Assembly: GCA_903862855.1 (NCBI GenBank)
Contig: CAIOZW010000121.1
Span: forward strand, 1-41,947
Direction: 5' to 3'
DNA length: 41,947 bases
Source: an uncultured Acidobacteriota bacterium
GTDB lineage: Bacteria > Acidobacteriota > Blastocatellia > RBC074
The position numbers and the translations under genes were made by a program. Shown in pieces: positions 19,028 through 28,803 of the stretch. The notes beneath the pieces were generated by a model. The model was not told the DNA's origin. It ran no database searches and was given only the letters and a program-made list of their open reading frames with translations. Every line of letters begins with the position of its first letter. The stretch's first letter is position 1.

Positions 19028-21082
19028 CTACTCGTAGAGTTCACGCGGAAACCGCTCGATTCTTCTCGTCAGTTTACGACCCACCGCAAAGATATTGTCT
19101 CCACGCAGGTCGCGGGAAATACCGGTTCGGTCAAGTCGGGCAAGAAGATCCTCTGGCGGGTCGTGCCAGATATTCTTTGTCAGCAGCCTGATCACCTCGA
19201 AACCACCTGCTTCCAGGGCCACCCGGACATCCTCCGGAGTATACTCACGTGCGTGCCGATCAGCCGGACTGCGGCGATTGTATTGCCCATAGATGTATGG
19301 ACTGTTTCCGCCAAGAACCGATTCGATACTGTGGGCAGAGGCGATATTTGGCGTGGTCAGGATCAGCAACCCTCCCCAACGCAAGACACGCTGAATCTCG
19401 ACCAGCATCTGGAGCGGGTCTTCGCGCAGGTGCTCGATCAGCTCGCCACACACGACCACGTCGAGTGTGCCATCATCGAAAGGCAGCCGATCATGCTCGA
19501 CATCAACATTGTGCATCAGGTATTGGAGCTCTTCACCGGTCACCGAGTGGCGGAGCGTCATCACCTTCTGACGCGGTCCTCCCTCCCACCAGTTGGTCAC
19601 CAGTATTTCACCATAGCCGCCATACCGATGGAGCAGCGGCGGCATCTGCAGATAACTGCTCAATTCAAGGATCTTCTGATCCGGCCTCCCGGGCGGAATG
19701 AGGGCGAGGGTCTCCATCAGCCTCTTCCCGTGGGTCTGCAGATAGTCAAGTGCTTCCGGGTTATCGGCAAAGAAGCCACCAACATAATGAAGCGCCTCCT
19801 CCGCATCGATGGTGGTTGGGAGAGGGTCCGGAAAATCGAGCCGGTAGTCGGTCTCGACCGGGACTGACACCCCAGCCTGGCGCTCATCGATCAGTCGGCG
19901 CGCAAACTGAAGATATCTCTCTGCCGAACGCTCGATGGTGCACTCCTCGCGAATCCAAGCCCGTGCCCGTCGGGCAAGGTGGTCACGGAGTTGGGGACGA
20001 TAGGCCAGCGCCTGCAGCTGGTCGGCCAGCCGCTCCTCCTCCCCTTCGCCCGGGGCAACCCGCAGACAGACATCCTCTGGAAGATCGGCAAACTGTCCGA
20101 AATCACTGACGATCATCGGCTTGCCAGCGCCGAGGCTCCTCACCAAGGTCCCCGAGGTCTCACCTGCCGTGGGATAACGCAGGTTGACCAGCACATCGCT
20201 CGCTTTCAGATAGCGGAAGAAGTCTCTGCCGGTCACATAACCGGTCAATCGAACGTGGTTTCGCAACCCGAGCTGCTCGATCAGCGGGGCCACCTGCCAC
20301 CGCCAGTGATCCTCCCCGACGATCAGATACCGCGCATTCGGCACCAGCCGCAAGAGCCTCTTGAAGGCTGCCAGAACCACCGGCAAACGCTTTGGCTGCG
20401 TCACAAAGCCCTGCGATGAGACGATAAATGCATCGTCCGGCAGGCCGAGCGAACGCCGACACTCCAGTCGATCCCAGCCATCCAGATCGAACGCCGCCGG
20501 GGAGAGATGATGCGGAATCACCTCGACCGGTCGGCCGGCCGCCGGGTCCTCCAGCTGTGATGCAGCGTAGTCACTGTGAACCGCCACCCCCAGGCTCCGG
20601 TTGATCAGCCGGTGGTTGAGTGGCATCAGAAACTGCTGGTACTCGCTCGAAATCGCCCGCGCGCGCGTCTCGGCCATCCGTGCCCCAAGGCGACCGTACG
20701 CATAGAACATCTCTCTCCAGTAACCCTCCTCATCTCCCTGCCCGAGCGTCCTCCAGACAATCAGGTGATGAAGGCAATGCTCATGGAGGACGAGCAGGCC
20801 TGGCGTGCGCAGGGCCCGCTCATAGACATAGTCGTGGTATGGATTGTTTCCCTGATGGTAGAGGCAGAGATCGAAGGGATTGAGCCGATCGATCTCTTCG
20901 AAATGGATTGCCTGCGCGATCTGGCAGGATGGATCAGGAAGACGGTCGGGCGACGATACCGGCGGCTGATCGACAAAGACCGTGATCTCCGCCCCCTTGG
21001 CCAGCTCTGGAAGAAGCTCTTCACTATAGTCGGCAATTCCCGACTTGACCGGCGGGAGCGGGGAGAAATAGGCCAGTCGCAT
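19028..21082 (-). CDS. Glycosyltransferase family 4 fused to a SAM methyltransferase
   Basis: The 684-residue fusion has an N-terminal GT4-type glycosyltransferase (~1-400). It opens MRLAYFSPLPPVKSGIADYS, contains SSQGFVTQPKRLPVVLAAF and YLIVGEDHW, and ends with the donor-binding ASDVLVNLRYPTAGETSGTL. A C-terminal class I methyltransferase (~440-684) carries NVDVEHDRLPFDDGTLDVVVCGELIEHL, EIQRVLRWGGLLILTTPN and a Tyr-rich substrate region. The G-rich motif I is weak (KILELSSYLQMPP). It lies 15 bp downstream of lgt and upstream of the Wzt-like ATPase. The fusion suggests chain extension and methyl modification or capping of a surface glycan. Cytoplasmic; substrates unknown. Confidence 0.87.
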   Translation of the reverse strand: MRLAYFSPLPPVKSGIADYSEELLPELAKGAEITVFVDQPPVSSPDRLPDPSCQIAQAIHFEEIDRLNPFDLCLYHQGNNPYHDYVYERALRTPGLLVLHEHCLHHLIVWRTLGQGDEEGYWREMFYAYGRLGARMAETRARAISSEYQQFLMPLNHRLINRSLGVAVHSDYAASQLEDPAAGRPVEVIPHHLSPAAFDLDGWDRLECRRSLGLPDDAFIVSSQGFVTQPKRLPVVLAAFKRLLRLVPNARYLIVGEDHWRWQVAPLIEQLGLRNHVRLTGYVTGRDFFRYLKASDVLVNLRYPTAGETSGTLVRSLGAGKPMIVSDFGQFADLPEDVCLRVAPGEGEEERLADQLQALAYRPQLRDHLARRARAWIREECTIERSAERYLQFARRLIDERQAGVSVPVETDYRLDFPDPLPTTIDAEEALHYVGGFFADNPEALDYLQTHGKRLMETLALIPPGRPDQKILELSSYLQMPPLLHRYGGYGEILVTNWWEGGPRQKVMTLRHSVTGEELQYLMHNVDVEHDRLPFDDGTLDVVVCGELIEHLREDPLQMLVEIQRVLRWGGLLILTTPNIASAHSIESVLGGNSPYIYGQYNRRSPADRHAREYTPEDVRVALEAGGFEVIRLLTKNIWHDPPEDLLARLDRTGISRDLRGDNIFAVGRKLTRRIERFPRELYE

Positions 21083-21097
21083 CCGTAGCGCCCTTCG

Positions 21098-21959
21098 TTA
21101 TACCTCGTCGGTCTCCAGCGAGCTTCTCCATCTCCGCCAGAAGATGACGTAGGTGACCGTGGCAAGCAGAACAATGATCAGCGAGATGAACTGGGACGTC
21201 GAGAGCCCCAACAGCTCGCCTCTCCAGTCATTTCGCCAATACTCGATGATGAAACGCATGATGCCGTAGAGGATTCCGTAACTGAGAATCACCTGACCGG
21301 CAAACTGACGGCGCAGAAAGAGCCAGACCAGCAGCGCTGTCAGCAGAAGCGTGCCTCCTGCCTCGTAGAGCTGCGTCGGATGGAGACTCACCGGTGCTAG
21401 AAGATCACCCAGCTTCTCAGACCACAGGCTCTGCTCAATCGGATCACGCAGGTGGGCAACGAGAAGCGGCACTCCGGTCAGCTCATGCGCCTTCTCCGTG
21501 AAATGGATGCCGAGGCCGGAGCTGGTCGGCTTACCCCAGCAGCAACCGGCGGCGAAACATCCAAGCCGGCCGATGGCCGTCCCGATCGCTATGCCCGGCG
21601 CACAGGCATCGGCCACCCTCCACCAGGGCATCTTGTAGATCTTCATGACGATCACCGACGCGAGAACCGCCCCGATGAATCCACCATAGAAGACTCCACC
21701 CGAACGGAAGAAGTCGAGCGAGAGGATCTGGCGCGGGTTATCTCGATAGTAGATGTTCCACTCCGTGATCACCAGCAGCAGCTTCGAGCCGATCAGCGAT
21801 GCGGCAAGGATCCATAGACCAAGATCGTATGCCCGCTGCCTGTTCAGACCATCACGCTCGGCGAGCCTCGCCATCAGCAAAAGCGCGACAATGAAGCTGA
21901 TCGCCTGCAGAAATCCGTAGGTGTTGAGAATAAATTCGGTTCCGGGAATTTTGAAAAGT

Positions 21960-21970
<11 letters not shown>
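21098..21970 (-). CDS. lgt: Prolipoprotein diacylglyceryl transferase
   Basis: Transfers diacylglycerol from phosphatidylglycerol to the lipobox cysteine of prolipoproteins, the first step of lipoprotein maturation at the inner membrane. The 290-residue polytopic protein has about seven hydrophobic segments and the Lgt signature GRLGCFAAGCCWG (134-146). HPTQLYEA and the late RFIIEYWRND region are also present. In the GGxxFHGG motif of E. coli Lgt the His is Tyr here (GGVFYGG, ~91-97), a change that occurs in other bacterial Lgt proteins. It overlaps lspA by 11 bp, and the two act successively on the same substrates. Confidence 0.96.
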
Positions 21971-22453
<483 letters not shown>

Positions 22454-22454
<1 letters not shown>

Positions 22455-25264
22455 CAGGATGCAACCCTTTCATCGAGGCTGACCACGCAACGCGCACAAG
22501 CCCCGGGATAGCGGGTATCGGCCCCGACATCGAGCGTATAGTTCCAGCAGCGCTCGCACTTGGCTCCATCAGCCGTCGCGACCGTCACGGTAAGAGCTGC
22601 TCCATCGACCAGTTCGATCTGCGAGACCAGCAGCAGAAAGCGCAACCCGTCACCGAAAGAGGAGAGAAACTCGCGTGTCTCGCCATCGGCCGCAATGGCC
22701 ACCTTTGCTTCGAGCGGAGAGCCGATCAGCCTCGCGGTCCGCGCCTCTTCAAGCGATTTGGTCACCACGCCACGAATCTCGAAGAGGCGGGCGTAACGGG
22801 CAAGCAGTGCCTCGTCATTCCACGCATCCTCGACCGCCGGAAAGACGGTCAGGTGAACCGAGGCTGCCTCTGCTGCCGCTCCGGGTATGTTCTCCCAGAT
22901 CTCATCAGCGGTGAAGGCGAGAATCGGGGCAACGAGCCGGGTCAGCCGATGGACGATCTCGTAGAGGGCCGTCTGTGCCGAACGTCGTCCGGCCGATCGT
23001 GGCGCGGCCGTGTAGAGCCGATCCTTGAGAATATCGAAATAGAGTGATGAAAGCTCGATCGTCGCATATGAGTAGAGCGTCTGGTAGACCTCCGTGAAGT
23101 CATACCGTGTATAGGCACCAATGACTCGCCGCGTCACCTGATCGAGCTGCGCAAGCGCCCAGCGATCGATCTCGAACATGTCCTTGTATGGAACCCGATC
23201 GGTCGACGGCTCGAAGCCATCGAGGTTGCCAAGACAATAACGGGCCGTGTTGCGCAACTTCCGGTAAGCATCAGAGATCCGCTTGAGAATCTCATCCGAG
23301 ACACGCATGTCTTCGTGATAGTCGAGCGCCGAACACCAGAGGCGCAGGATCTCCGCCCCCATGAGCCGGATCACCTTGTCCGGCTCGACGACGTTCCCCT
23401 TCGACTTCGACATCTTCTCCCCGTTGCCATCGACCGCCCAGCCGTTGGTGATAACCGTCCGGTAGGGTGGCGCACCATTCATCTCCAGACCCACGACGAG
23501 TGATGAATTGAACCAACCCCGGAACTGATCTCCACCCTCGAGGTAGACATCGGCCGGATAGGGCAGATCATAAGCCTTGAGGACCGCCATCGAGCTTGAA
23601 CCTGAATCGAACCAGACATCGAGAATGTCCTTCTCACAACGGAAGCGCGACGACCCGCATTTTGTACACTTCGTGCCGGCCGGCAGAAGATCTGCGACCT
23701 GACGGGTGTACCACGCGTCAGCCGACTCCTCCTCAAAGATGGCTGCGATCCGTTCGATGATATCCGCGTCGCAGAGACTCTCATCGCAATCGTCACAGTA
23801 GAAGACCGGTATCGGAACACCCCAGGCCCGCTGCCGCGATATGCACCAGTCCGGCCGGTCACGGAACATGTTCTTCATCCGCTCATTGCCCCAGCCAGGA
23901 ACCCACTGCACACGATCGCAGGCCTCGATCGCCTTCTCATTGAGCCCGGTCCCGCTCATGGAGATGAACCACTGTGGCGTGGCCCGGAAGATCACCGGGT
24001 GATGGCAACGCCAGCAGTGCGGGTACTGATGCTGGAACTTCTCCTGCCTGAGCAACGCCCCAATCGACTGCAGATGGGCAATGACCGCCCGGTTCCCGTC
24101 ATTGGCGGCATCGGCCTTACTCAGGGCAATCACCCGCTGCCCCGCAAAGTGCTCAACCTCCTTGACGAAGTAGCCACGATTGTCGACCGGGTTGTAGACT
24201 TCAAGCCCGTATTGACGGCCGATCACATAGTCCTCATAACCATGGCCCGGTGCGGTGTGAACCGCTCCGGTTCCCGCATCGAGCGTTACGTGATCACCAA
24301 GCAGGATCATGCTTTCGCGATCAATGAATGGATGACGCGCCTTGAGCCGGTCAAACTTCTCACCGCTGTAGTTGCCAATCACCCGGTAACCAGCCTCAGC
24401 CCAGCCGGTCTTGGCAGCCACGGTCTCGAGCAGTCCATTCGCTACAATGAAGACCTCATCGCCTACTTCGACCGCACTGTACTCGAAGCCGGGATTGAAA
24501 CTGATCGCGAGGTTGGCCGGCAAGGTCCAGGGGGTCGTCGTCCAGATGACGATGCTGACCTGGCGTCCGGCGAGCGCCGCATCGATCTTTGTCGCCTCCG
24601 GAAAGGGAAATTTGACATAGACTGAATAGCTTGTATGGTCGTTATATTCGACCTCAGCCTCGGCCAGCGCCGTCTGACAACTGATGCACCAGTGGACGGG
24701 CCGCATCCCTTTGTAGACCGAGCCCTTTCGCACAAACTGTCCAAAGACCCGGACGATCTCCGCCTGGTAAAGGTAGTTCATCGTCTGGTAAGGGTTTTCC
24801 CACTCACCCAGAATACCAAGCCGCTTGAAATCCTCACGCTGCAGGGCAAGAAACTTCTCGGCGTGCCGGCGGGCTGCCCGTCGAATGTCGATCACCGGCA
24901 TCTCGTTCTTGTGCGCTCCAAGCTCCTCTTCGACCTTGATCTCGATCGGCAGGCCATGGCAGTCCCAGCCGGGAACGTACGGCGACCAGTGGCCCATCAT
25001 CGACCGTGACTTGACGCAGAAGTCCTTCAGCACCTTGTTGAGAACGTGACCAAGATGAATCCGGCCATTCGCATATGGCGGACCATCGTGAAGTACAAAG
25101 AGCGGCTTACCAGCCCGCACGTGACGGAGTTGTCCGTAGAGGTCCATCTCTGCCCAGCGGGCAAGGCGGAGGGGTTCGTTCTGTGGAAGGTTGCCCTTCT
25201 GCGCAAAGTCTGTCTTCGGCAGGTTGACGGTGGATTTCAAATCAAGGGTCGATTCACTGTTCAT
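22454..25264 (-). CDS. ileS: Isoleucyl-tRNA synthetase
   Basis: Class Ia aminoacyl-tRNA synthetase that charges tRNA-Ile and edits valine. The 936 residues match bacterial IleRS. The HIGH motif appears as HLGH (70-73) within PPYANGRIHLGH. The editing domain has WTTTPWTLPAN and TAPGHGYEDY. KMSKS lies at 617-621, followed by the anticodon-binding helical domain. A C-terminal zinc finger has paired cysteines CERCW...CARC. It is the first gene of a long minus-strand run with lspA and lgt, with a promoter candidate at 25353-25381. I see no T-box leader. Confidence 0.98.
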
Positions 25265-25352
25265 TTTCGGTCGTCTTTTGAAGTTTCTTGATTGTTGTCG
25301 GACTCTTATTGGTGGCTACATCACCCACCGTTGACAGCGTTACAAGCTCCCG

Positions 25353-25381
25353 ATCATATCCTATTATCACGATCGCGGCAA
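25353..25381 (-). promoter_or_regulatory. Promoter candidate for ileS-lspA-lgt
   Basis: On the minus strand, TTGCCG (25376-25381), a 17-bp spacer and TATGAT (25353-25358), about 90 nt before the ileS ATG. The -10 is good and the -35 half-matches. The rest of 25265-25592 holds the terminator at 25488-25510 and no supported gene. Confidence 0.45.
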
Positions 25382-25487
25382 TTATGACGATGGTTATGGG
25401 AGCACCGCAGATGAGCGCCAATGTTACGGTGGTACCCGGTAAGAGGGTAACCCTCCAAATTACACGAGATAATTACCGCCACCATGC

Positions 25488-25510
25488 AAAAGGGGCGCCC
25501 CTGGCGCCCC
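25488..25510 (-). terminator. Rho-independent terminator
   Basis: A perfect 8-bp stem GGGGCGCC/GGCGCCCC with a 3-nt loop is followed on the minus strand by UUUU. It is placed 82 nt after the stop of the coiled-coil membrane protein gene (25593). It separates that transcript from the ileS operon. Confidence 0.7.
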
Positions 25511-25592
25511 ATCTCTCTGCTTGCCGGCCGTTAACTGATTACCATCAACTGGCATTCCAACAGAATCGCCAACGGAATCATGAACTCAACCG

Positions 25593-26147
25593 TCAGATGA
25601 AGAGCTCTTCATCCTGATAGACCTGATCGACCGGCAGCCGCTTTCCGGCCAGCAGGACCTCGATCGCTCGACGCAATCCGTAAATCACATATGAAAATTC
25701 ACGCGCCGGGGCAATCACACTCTGCTGGACGAGCGCCGTCGTTCGCTCGAACTCATCGGTCGCCATCTCAAGAGAGTCTTGTACCTTTGCCACCTGCTTT
25801 TTCGCTCGTTCGATTTCACGGCGTGCCTGGGCAGTCGTATCACCGAGCAGACTGCGTATCTCTGCCGCCTCATCCCGGGCCAGCTCGGCAATCGCGTTGA
25901 GATTCTCCGCTCCCTGAACAAAATAACCGGAAGCGACCTTCAGATCAGACATCAGGTTATGGGCCAGCTTGACGACCGGTTCGGTATTGTTGAGCAGATA
26001 TTCAGCCCGTGTCTGGAGCACACCCACCTGCTCGACGACTTTCACCACCCGTCGCGCCAGTATATACAGGCCGACAAAGACCGCGACCTGCACCGCCAGT
26101 AGAACTCCAACCGCCGTGGCGATAAAGATGGTCAATCCGTTATCCAC
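25593..26147 (-). CDS. DUF948-like membrane-anchored coiled-coil protein
   Basis: The 184-residue protein begins with one transmembrane helix (residues ~5-30, TIFIATAVGVLLAVQVAVFV). A long charged helical region with heptad character follows (~40-150, e.g. EVRSLL-type and EIERAKKQVAKVQDSL), consistent with a coiled coil. A short C-terminus ends in acidic residues. The GTG start at 26147 has AGAGG about 5 nt upstream. Its layout resembles DUF948-type general-stress proteins, and it is adjacent to a YtxH-family gene. These two families often occur together in bacteria. Exact function unknown. Confidence 0.75.
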   Translation of the reverse strand: MDNGLTIFIATAVGVLLAVQVAVFVGLYILARRVVKVVEQVGVLQTRAEYLLNNTEPVVKLAHNLMSDLKVASGYFVQGAENLNAIAELARDEAAEIRSLLGDTTAQARREIERAKKQVAKVQDSLEMATDEFERTTALVQQSVIAPAREFSYVIYGLRRAIEVLLAGKRLPVDQVYQDEELFI

Positions 26148-26168
26148 AATTACCTCTCAGATTGATGA

Positions 26169-26204
26169 TCCGGAGGGAGAAGACGCGTGTCTTCGCCCTC
26201 CGGA
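26169..26204. terminator. Long hairpin between the YtxH-like and DUF948-like genes
   Basis: TCCGGAGGG (26169-26177) pairs with CCCTCCGGA (26196-26204), and inner AAGAC pairs with GTCTT, leaving a 4-nt loop and a 2x2 internal loop. No U-run follows on the minus strand (AUUUCU follows on the plus strand). It may attenuate read-through or stabilise the ytxH-like mRNA end. Confidence 0.5.
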
Positions 26205-26322
26205 ATTTCTGTCAATGCAAAGACCAAATCAGAACAGGCACCATCGGGAGACTGCACACGGGAATCGCCGCGAATCAGGCACGCGTTCCAATGTTGCCAG
26301 TTCCGATGTCGGCTGTCTCAAT

Positions 26323-26709
26323 TTAGATCTCTTCTGCGGCCGCTGAGTCTGCCCGCTTTGCCTCACGATATCCCTGCTTGCCAGCCTCGATCGCGGCGCT
26401 GAGCTGCGACTTCTGACGGCTGATCAGATCACGTCCACGATCGGTGATATCTCCCACCGCCTCCTTACCGCGTGCTGAGAGATCGGCGATCTGTTCGACC
26501 CGTTCCTGGTAGTACTCACCCGCCCGGTCGGAGAGATCACGCCCCGTCTCACGAGCATAATCGAGACCTTTCCGGGTCGCGTCGGCAATGTCAGAACGCA
26601 GTTCCTCGCCCGACTTGGGGGCAAAAAGAAGCGCGGTGATGGCACCTATGCCCGCTCCGATGAGAAAGTAGACCAGTTTATCTCCTGAGTTACCATTCTT
26701 GTCTGCCAT
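26323..26709 (-). CDS. YtxH-family gas-vesicle/general-stress-like protein
   Basis: The protein has 128 residues. Near the N-terminus (~10-35) is the YtxH signature, a Gly-rich transmembrane helix followed by APKSGEELR (LVYFLIGAGIGAITALLFAPKSG). The remainder is an amphipathic helix rich in Arg, Asp, Glu and Ala. YtxH proteins are small membrane-anchored proteins linked to stress responses, with no defined chemistry. I start at the ATG at 26709, which has GGAGG 8 nt upstream. An upstream ATG at 26745 would put that Shine-Dalgarno inside the gene. It is driven by the promoter at 26944-26972. Confidence 0.88.
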   Translation of the reverse strand: MADKNGNSGDKLVYFLIGAGIGAITALLFAPKSGEELRSDIADATRKGLDYARETGRDLSDRAGEYYQERVEQIADLSARGKEAVGDITDRGRDLISRQKSQLSAAIEAGKQGYREAKRADSAAAEEI

Positions 26710-26943
26710 TTCCTCTTCCTCCATTTTTAAGTTGGCGTTTACCATCAGCCAGTGAATCCCATAAATCCCGGAAAGTCCGACGACAGTGGCAATCTGACCT
26801 GAGTGACTGATGCCATCGTGCCAACACCCGCCAGGTTATATAAGGTCAACCGGACAATTTTCTGGGAATCCGTACTCTTCACTGAGGTCACCACTGGCAA
26901 TTCATTGTCGGGGCCGTCGCGCCACAATATCGACTCAAAATCG

Positions 26944-26972
26944 AATATAGCACCAGGCCAGAGTAACATCAA
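26944..26972 (-). promoter_or_regulatory. Promoter for the YtxH-like gene
   Basis: Minus strand TTGATG (26967-26972), 17 bp, TATATT (26944-26949). The predicted leader is ~230 nt. Its -35 lies 12 bp from the -35 of the divergent tatA promoter. Confidence 0.55.
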
Positions 26973-26984
26973 GATAGGGGTTGA

Positions 26985-27014
26985 TTGACACCGTCAACTT
27001 GCCAACGCTACAAT
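26985..27014 (+). promoter_or_regulatory. Promoter for tatA
   Basis: Perfect TTGACA (26985-26990), 18 bp, TACAAT (27009-27014). The predicted start near 27021 leaves a ~30-nt leader to the tatA ATG at 27053. Confidence 0.7.
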
Positions 27015-27052
27015 GGCACGCAATTCTGGCAACTGACTTCTGAGGAGAGTTT

Positions 27053-27241
27053 ATGAACTATTTTCTCTATATCATTGGCGGCCTTGGGCCGACTGAACTG
27101 ATCATCATCCTGGTGATCCTGCTGGTTCTCTTCGGTGGCAGCCGCCTTCCATCGCTTGCCAAAGGGCTGGGCGAGAGCGTTCGCAGCTTCAAAAAAGGGA
27201 TCGCCGAGGAGGTTGATGAACCGAAGGACCAGAAGAAGTAG
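27053..27241 (+). CDS. tatA: Twin-arginine translocase subunit TatA
   Basis: The 62-residue protein has the TatA plan. A transmembrane helix carries GPTELIIILVILLVLFGGSRLP, and the hinge is followed by an amphipathic helix LAKGLGESVRSFKKGI and an acidic/lysine tail. TatA oligomers form the pore that moves folded proteins across the inner membrane. GAGGAG lies ~6 nt before the ATG. tatB/tatC are not nearby. The FGG and F-K-K-G positions fit TatA rather than TatB. Confidence 0.95.
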   Translation: MNYFLYIIGGLGPTELIIILVILLVLFGGSRLPSLAKGLGESVRSFKKGIAEEVDEPKDQKK

Positions 27242-27278
27242 TTCTGATCCGCCATCTCACACGATTCTGACCATCTCT

Positions 27279-27344
27279 GGCCAATCTACTTGAATCCGGG
27301 ATGGCCAACGTCGCCTCCGGCCAACATTCTCCGAGGATGGCCAA
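27279..27344. repeat. Four (T/C)GGCCAA motifs in 66 bp
   Basis: TGGCCAA at 27279-27285, 27302-27308 and 27338-27344, and CGGCCAA at 27318-27324. They lie in the ~220-bp gap between tatA and the AlbA_2-type gene, which otherwise has no gene. The core TGGCCA is palindromic, so the cluster could bind a dimeric regulator, or it may be a degenerate repeat. Confidence 0.5.
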
Positions 27345-27462
27345 TGACGGCTACTGGCTGCAATGGGCAGTCAAAGATAGTCAACGATGGAGATTGCGGC
27401 CCATTTGACACAGACCACCTGAGGAGCGGTCCGGGTGGCACGAACTGCACGAACTGGTGGTT

Positions 27463-28803
27463 ATGGCCCGTAAGCGCTCACATCAGCATCAGCGTTCAAG
27501 CCGGGCCCAGACGCCGGGATCCGAACGATCCTACTATGAGTACCTGGCCACGGCGCCAGCCTACCGCATCTCGCGCAGCGAGATGGTTCGCGCCATCAAG
27601 GGTGGCGAAGATACATACCTCGAGCTGAAGGTTCGCTTCAGCAATGTCGACAAACTTGTGGCCGAGATCATCGCCCTGGCCAACACTGATGGCGGGGCGA
27701 TCATATTTGGAGTCAACGATCAGTTACGGATCGAGGGAGTCGATGATCCGGAGGATGTCGAGACCCAGTTGCGTGAGATCTGTGCACGGCAGATCCAGCC
27801 GCCGGTCTTGCCCTGGATCAACAAGATCGCCTTTGACAATGGGCGACGGATCGTCATTCTCGAGCTGAACACGGCCAATCGTCCCCACCGCACGCTCGAC
27901 GATCGATTCTATGTCCGCGAGGGGGCGATCAAACGCGAGGCGACTGCAGAAGAGCTCTCCCGACTTTATGAAGACACGCACCTGACCCGCTTTGAGCAGG
28001 TGCCCGTCTTTGCCAGTCTGATCAGCAGAGATATCGATGAGTCACTATTCTGGAGCTATGTGCGTGGAGTCTACCCTGACCCGTGGAAGGATGGTGGGCG
28101 AGGATTTCCGACGGAGCAGGTGATGATGGAGATGGGCCTGGCCGTGAAGATTGGAACGGGGATCGTCCCGACCATCGGAGGGCTGATGCTCTTCGGGATG
28201 CCGGAACGGGTGGCCGAACTCCTGCCAGCCAACGACCTGCTGATGACCCGGTATAGTGGAATTGGTCCTGTTTCACCGGTCATTGAGCAGGTTCGGATGA
28301 ATGGCAATCTCTTCCAGATCTTTGAAGGGGCGCTGAAGTTCATCGAGCGTTACGTCGATCTGCGTGACGAGCGACCAACACGACGAGAGCGGCGCGGAGA
28401 TAACGGGCTTCAGGCCGGGGCCGATCCCGAGGAGCAATTTCTGCCGGTCCGCGCGAGTTACCACCGTGGTGTGCTGATCGAATCGCTGACCAATTGCCTG
28501 ATTCATCGCCACTGGGGGGCGCGTGAGAAGACGGGGCGGATCAACATTTTTGACCAGAGTATTGAGATGCTCAACCCGGTGGCGCCGCTGGAGCTCCCGG
28601 CCGTCTCGATGAGATATGGTATCGGCAATCCTCCCAATCCACGGCTGAAGGCCGTCCTCACCAATCAGCATTATGGACTGCCAACAGTTCGCGGAGGTGT
28701 TCCGTGGCTGGTCGCCGAGGCGGCAAAATATGCGCGGCGTCAAGCTGAATGGCCCGTGCTCAACCAGGGTGAGTTCCGGCTGAGGCTTCATGGGCTCTGT
28801 TGA
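27463..28803 (+). CDS. AlbA_2 (Schlafen-type) DNA-binding domain protein, RecG-helicase-like family
   Basis: The ~446-residue protein has an AlbA_2/Schlafen-type domain at ~40-155. It includes EDTYLELKVRFSN, ALANTDGGAIIFGV, PPVLPWINKI and the closing FYVREGAIKREATAEEL. A middle region follows, then a C-terminal ATPase-like part (~290-446) with ESLTNCLIHRHWG, resembling the HATPase_c_4 module (EAxxNAxxHRdY) of this family. Such proteins are often called putative transcriptional regulators or RecG-like, and their biochemistry is poorly defined. I start at the ATG at 27463. A GTG at 27457 is possible, and neither has a strong Shine-Dalgarno. Its 3' end overlaps the ComEA-like gene by 14 bp. Confidence 0.82.
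   Translation: MARKRSHQHQRSSRAQTPGSERSYYEYLATAPAYRISRSEMVRAIKGGEDTYLELKVRFSNVDKLVAEIIALANTDGGAIIFGVNDQLRIEGVDDPEDVETQLREICARQIQPPVLPWINKIAFDNGRRIVILELNTANRPHRTLDDRFYVREGAIKREATAEELSRLYEDTHLTRFEQVPVFASLISRDIDESLFWSYVRGVYPDPWKDGGRGFPTEQVMMEMGLAVKIGTGIVPTIGGLMLFGMPERVAELLPANDLLMTRYSGIGPVSPVIEQVRMNGNLFQIFEGALKFIERYVDLRDERPTRRERRGDNGLQAGADPEEQFLPVRASYHRGVLIESLTNCLIHRHWGAREKTGRINIFDQSIEMLNPVAPLELPAVSMRYGIGNPPNPRLKAVLTNQHYGLPTVRGGVPWLVAEAAKYARRQAEWPVLNQGEFRLRLHGLC

Noticed and set aside
25265-25400. T-box or other tRNA-responsive leader for ileS
   Set aside because: The leader from the predicted promoter is only ~80 nt with no specifier-loop or antiterminator structure visible.
25288-25617. 109-residue plus-strand open frame between ileS and the DUF948-like gene
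   Set aside because: No Shine-Dalgarno or family motif, it runs through a clear minus-strand terminator hairpin and into the opposite gene's end.
26745-26972. 75-residue minus-strand frame upstream of the YtxH-like gene
   Set aside because: It would start on the -35 of the promoter assigned to that gene, upstream of the transcript start.
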